This document shows, piece after piece, positions 7,810-10,223 of a DNA stretch of 10,223 nt. Numbering within the stretch: the stretch's first letter is position 1; each line of letters begins with the position of its first letter. The DNA is from an uncultured Lachnospiraceae bacterium (GTDB taxonomy: Bacteria > Bacillota > Clostridia > Lachnospirales > Lachnospiraceae): the NCBI GenBank assembly GCA_902783735.1, contig CACZSE010000121.1:1-10223 (forward strand), in the 5' to 3' direction. Under the pieces are notes generated by a model, which was not told the DNA's origin, searched no databases, and saw only the letters and a program-made list of their open reading frames with translations. Both the position numbers and the translations under genes were made by a program.

Positions 7810-9390
7810 ATGACAGTTGTACTCAGCTCGATACTGCTTGTTATATTCTTCGCTATCATGATAGGCGTGGGCATATATACAAGAAAGTCTGCAACGGATG
7901 TAAATGGTTTTGTTCTCGGAGGACGTTCTGTTGGTCCATGGCTTACGGCATTTGCTTTCGGAACATCATATTTTTCTGCTGTTATCTTTGTAGGATATGC
8001 AGGACAGTTTGGATGGCTCTACGGAACCAGCGCAACATGGGCCGGACTTGGAAATGCATTTATAGGTTCACTTCTTGCCTGGAAGATATTGGGAAGAAGA
8101 ACCAGGATCATGACGCAGAGTCTGGATGCAAAGACCATGCCTGACTATTTTGGCAAGAGATTTGATTCCACAAGTCTTAAAGTAGCGGCATCGGTTATAG
8201 TATTTATCTTCCTTATACCTTATACTGCTTCATTGTACAATGGTCTTTCAAGCCTGTTCGGCCTTGTTTTTGACATGCCCTACTGGGTAGTTATCGCTAT
8301 CATGGCTATCCTTACGGGAATATATGTTATCTTCGGCGGATACATGGCAACAGCCATAAACGACTTCATACAGGGTATCATAATGCTGATCGGTATCACA
8401 GCCGTTATATTTGCGGTACTCAATGACAATGGTGGTCTTTTATCTGCTATGCAAAAGCTTTCTGCAGTGGAATGCGAAGGCTGGTCCGGCGGTGCATACT
8501 CATCATTCCTGGGACCTGACCCGTTGGCGCTTGCTTTTGTCGTAATCCTTACTTCGCTCGGAACATGGGGACTTCCTCAGATGGTGGGTAAATTCTATGC
8601 TATCAAGAGTGAGAAGGATATACATAAGGGAACCATAATTTCAACAATATTTGCGATAATCGTTGCAGGCGGTTGCTACTTCCTTGGCGGTTTCGGAAGA
8701 CTTTACGGCGATAAGATCACATACAACGAAGCAACGGGCAAGCCTCTTTTCGATACGATCGTACCGGCCATGCTCTCAACACTGCCTTCGGTGATAATCG
8801 CGGTTGTTATAGTACCGGTGCTTTCGGCTTCAATGTCAACACTTTCATCGCTTGTACTTACATCAAGCTCAACATTTACGATCGATGTTATCAAGCCTTC
8901 CATGAAGACAGAGATGACAGAGAAAAAGCAGGTATCTGTCATGAGAATATTCATAGTATTCTTCATCATCATATCTGCTATCATCGCGATCATAAAGGAT
9001 GCAAATCCCAGCGTAACCTTCATCGCTCAGATGATGGGTGTTTCATGGGGAGCACTTGCAGGAGCATTCCTTGCACCGTTCCTCTATGGTCTTTACTGGA
9101 AGAAGGCTACAAAAGCATCCGTTGCCGTATGTTATGTTTGGGGATGCGCGATCGCTGTACTCCAGCTCATCATCTCACTCGCCAAGATCGATATGTCCGG
9201 CTTTGGTGTAGTCATAAGCTATATATTCAAATCATCTATCAACTCAGGTGTTGTTGCCATGGTCGGCGGACTTATTATAGTACCGGTGGTCAGTGCATTT
9301 ACCGCCAAGCTTGATGAAAAGAATGTCGATAAGATGTTTGAATGCTTCGAGAAAAAGGTTTCCGTTGCTCAGAAGGAAGCCCTCGACTAA
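7810..9390 (+). CDS. Sodium:solute symporter (SSS/SLC5 family), substrate unassigned
   Basis: The 526-residue polytopic membrane protein couples Na+ entry to uptake of a small solute, by family. About 13 hydrophobic segments are visible, starting with residues 3-23. Family marks are FVLGGRSVGPWLTAFAFGTS (34-53), the signature GGYMATAINDFIQGIIML (176-193), GTWGLPQMVGKFYAIKS (251-267), and the SASMSTLSSLVLTSSSTF stretch (339-356) that in PutP and vSGLT supplies Ser/Thr ligands for sodium. The charged tail (about 500-526) is cytoplasmic. PutP-like or PanF-like transporters are the nearest families I can name, but the substrate cannot be inferred from motifs or neighbours. GGAGGG at 7796-7801, 8 bases before the ATG, gives a strong start. 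The gene has its own promoter, structured leader and terminator, so it is a monocistronic and probably regulated unit. Confidence 0.93.
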   Translation: MTVVLSSILLVIFFAIMIGVGIYTRKSATDVNGFVLGGRSVGPWLTAFAFGTSYFSAVIFVGYAGQFGWLYGTSATWAGLGNAFIGSLLAWKILGRRTRIMTQSLDAKTMPDYFGKRFDSTSLKVAASVIVFIFLIPYTASLYNGLSSLFGLVFDMPYWVVIAIMAILTGIYVIFGGYMATAINDFIQGIIMLIGITAVIFAVLNDNGGLLSAMQKLSAVECEGWSGGAYSSFLGPDPLALAFVVILTSLGTWGLPQMVGKFYAIKSEKDIHKGTIISTIFAIIVAGGCYFLGGFGRLYGDKITYNEATGKPLFDTIVPAMLSTLPSVIIAVVIVPVLSASMSTLSSLVLTSSSTFTIDVIKPSMKTEMTEKKQVSVMRIFIVFFIIISAIIAIIKDANPSVTFIAQMMGVSWGALAGAFLAPFLYGLYWKKATKASVAVCYVWGCAIAVLQLIISLAKIDMSGFGVVISYIFKSSINSGVVAMVGGLIIVPVVSAFTAKLDEKNVDKMFECFEKKVSVAQKEALD

Positions 9391-9404
9391 AGATAGTATG
9401 CTAG

Positions 9405-9434
9405 AAAGGCTGTCGCATATGCGACAGCTTTTTT
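9405..9434 (+). terminator. Rho-independent terminator of the symporter gene
   Basis: The 20-base perfect palindrome GCTGTCGCATATGCGACAGC (9409-9428) is flanked by A residues on the left and followed by a run of T (9429-9434). It starts 15-19 bases after the symporter stop codon. The A-rich left flank could also let it act on the opposite strand. Confidence 0.9.
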
Positions 9435-9446
9435 GTTTATATTTGA

Positions 9447-9866
9447 AAGAATCCGGATTATTTTTGTGATATACACGGATATATAACACAGTTTACTTAT
9501 GAGGGTCTGCAAAAGATCATTGTAGATCCCTCAATTGCGGTAAGGATCGTCTGCCTTGTGGTGGGTGTTGTCATAATATGCTTCGGTTCCGCATTTTACA
9601 TGACCGCAGATCTCGGCGTTTCTACCTATGATGCGGTAGCTCTCATAATATGCAATACCTGGAAGAAAGGAAAATTCCAATATGTAAGGATCGCTACCGA
9701 CCTTGTATGTGTTATATTGGGAGCCGTATTATTCTTATTGTCGGGCGGTGAATTTTCCGGCATTCCCGCGATCGTCGGTGTCGGGACCATCATAACAGCT
9801 TTCTTTATGGGACCGCTCATCGAATTTTTCAATGTTCACATAGCAAGACCGATACTGGCTAAATAA
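9447..9866 (+). pseudogene. Remnant of a YczE/YitT-type membrane protein (C-terminal half only)
   Basis: The open frame begins after a TGA at 9444 and ends at TAA 9864-9866. No ATG, GTG or TTG occurs in frame before GTG 9558, which would give 102 residues. Residues from GTG 9558 (VVGVVIICFGSAFYMTADLGVSTYDAVAL, in two parts around the first loop) resemble the second repeat of YczE/YitT-like integral membrane proteins, with the GxGTIIxAFFMGPLIEFF end. The family-like sequence appears to extend upstream of the GTG (YEGLQKIIVDPSIAVRIV). Full members have about 200 residues; the first half is missing, and the symporter terminator ends only 13 bases before this frame opens, leaving no room for it. 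About three membrane segments remain. The simplest reading is a 5' deletion. TAAGGA (9541-9546) before GTG 9558 leaves open a short expressed protein. Confidence 0.6.
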
Positions 9867-9936
9867 TGAAAATACACCGGTTTTTTCTTGTGATAGTCAT
9901 GTCATGATCATGGCGTTTTATACTGTGAGTTTTCAG

Positions 9937-9977
9937 GCGTCAGGCACTTTATTACGAAAGTGTCGGACGCTTATTTT
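9937..9977 (+). terminator. Strong hairpin with T-rich tail upstream of glnA (terminator or attenuator)
   Basis: Arms 9937-9950 (GCGTCAGGCACTTT) and 9957-9970 (AAAGTGTCGGACGC) form a 14-position stem with one mismatch and one G-T wobble around the six-base loop ATTACG. TTATTTT follows. It may end transcripts coming from the left, or lie in the glnA leader if a promoter exists further upstream, such as near the -10-like TATACT at 9919-9924. Confidence 0.65.
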
Positions 9978-9980
9978 ATA

Positions 9981-10009
9981 TAGAATAAAATGTCAAATTA
10001 TAGTATGAT
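9981..10009 (+). promoter_or_regulatory. Possible glnA promoter (weak call)
   Basis: TATGAT at 10004-10009 is a fair -10. The hexamer 17 bases upstream, TAGAAT (9981-9986), matches TTGACA at only three positions. The region is AT-rich and lies after the hairpin and before the glnA ribosome site, which is the main reason to place a promoter here. Confidence 0.35.
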
Positions 10010-10055
10010 AAAAGAGGTATGGTAAACTACAATTTTTGAAGGAGGTTGAAGAATT

Positions 10056-10223
10056 ATGGCCAGAACATTACAGGATATCCAGACACTTATTCAGGAGGAA
10101 GGCATACGCATTGTAGACTTCAAGTTGACGGATATTGACGGAAGATGGCGACACTTAAGCATACCGTCTGAAAGGCTGACGGAAAAGACTATGGAACAGG
10201 GTATAGGTTTTGATGGTTCAAAC
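10056..10223 (+). CDS. glnA: Glutamine synthetase type I, 3' partial (N-terminal 56 codons)
   Basis: Glutamine synthetase makes glutamine from glutamate, ammonia and ATP in the cytoplasm and is the main ammonia-assimilating enzyme. Only the N-terminal beta-grasp region is in the window. It reads RIVDFKLTDIDGRWRHLSIP followed by EQGIGFDGSN, the conserved GS-I segment that ends in the GFDGS motif of the active-site latch region. Residues before it (ARTLQDIQTLIQEEGI) form the usual leading helix. The start is supported by a near-perfect AAGGAGG at 10039-10045, 10 bases before ATG. Whether it belongs to the alpha or beta subgroup cannot be told from this part. The gene continues beyond 10223. Confidence 0.93.
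   Translation, partial: MARTLQDIQTLIQEEGIRIVDFKLTDIDGRWRHLSIPSERLTEKTMEQGIGFDGSN

Noticed and set aside
9499..9525. Short frame starting at ATG 9499 as a leader peptide
   Set aside because: It has only eight codons, no ribosome site ahead of it, and no regulatory hairpin following it.
9903..9912. Palindrome CATGATCATG
   Set aside because: It is short, has no partner copy in the window, and could occur by chance; not enough to call an operator.
9937..9970. ANTAR-type antitermination hairpin ahead of glnA
   Set aside because: The six-base loop ATTACG has A at position 1 but lacks the G at position 4, and no second hexaloop hairpin is seen upstream.

Overview
The window reads as ordinary chromosomal DNA of a low-to-moderate GC Firmicute, most likely a Clostridia/Lachnospiraceae member (Butyrivibrio-like). 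This placement is inferred from protein flavour, strong AGGAGG-type ribosome binding sites and the gene set, not from a search. Every supported gene is on the + strand. No RNA gene, CRISPR array, insertion sequence or phage gene was seen.

Left part (1-3443): the window opens inside prfB (peptide chain release factor 2). The gene is interrupted by an in-frame TGA at 46-48 and is readable only through the classic +1 programmed frameshift at CTTTGAC. It is followed 25 bases later by tex, coding for a complete Tex-family RNA-binding protein with a C-terminal S1 domain.

Middle part (3503-4655): two small membrane proteins of unknown function follow, one DUF4190-like and one DUF975-like. They are separated by only 4 bases.

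Thymidylate/folate block (4683-7643): a metallo-beta-lactamase/beta-CASP family nuclease, thyA (thymidylate synthase) and a dihydrofolate reductase gene lie head to tail with gaps of 27, 1 and 14 bases (the first gap being to the upstream membrane gene). A terminator at 7654-7688 closes the block. ThyA consumes methylene-tetrahydrofolate and releases dihydrofolate, which the reductase recycles. Both enzymes carry non-E. coli-type active-site variants.

Right part (7689-10223): a sodium:solute symporter gene has its own strong promoter, a leader with three successive inverted repeats, and its own terminator. Next comes what looks like the C-terminal half of a YczE/YitT-type membrane protein with no room for its N-terminal half, probably a gene remnant. 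A strong hairpin follows, and then the first 56 codons of glutamine synthetase (glnA), which runs off the window.

I found no clear evidence of an undescribed system. The points most worth a second look are the structured leader of the symporter gene, the prfB frameshift site with its modest Shine-Dalgarno stimulator, the truncated membrane gene, and the hairpin ahead of glnA.
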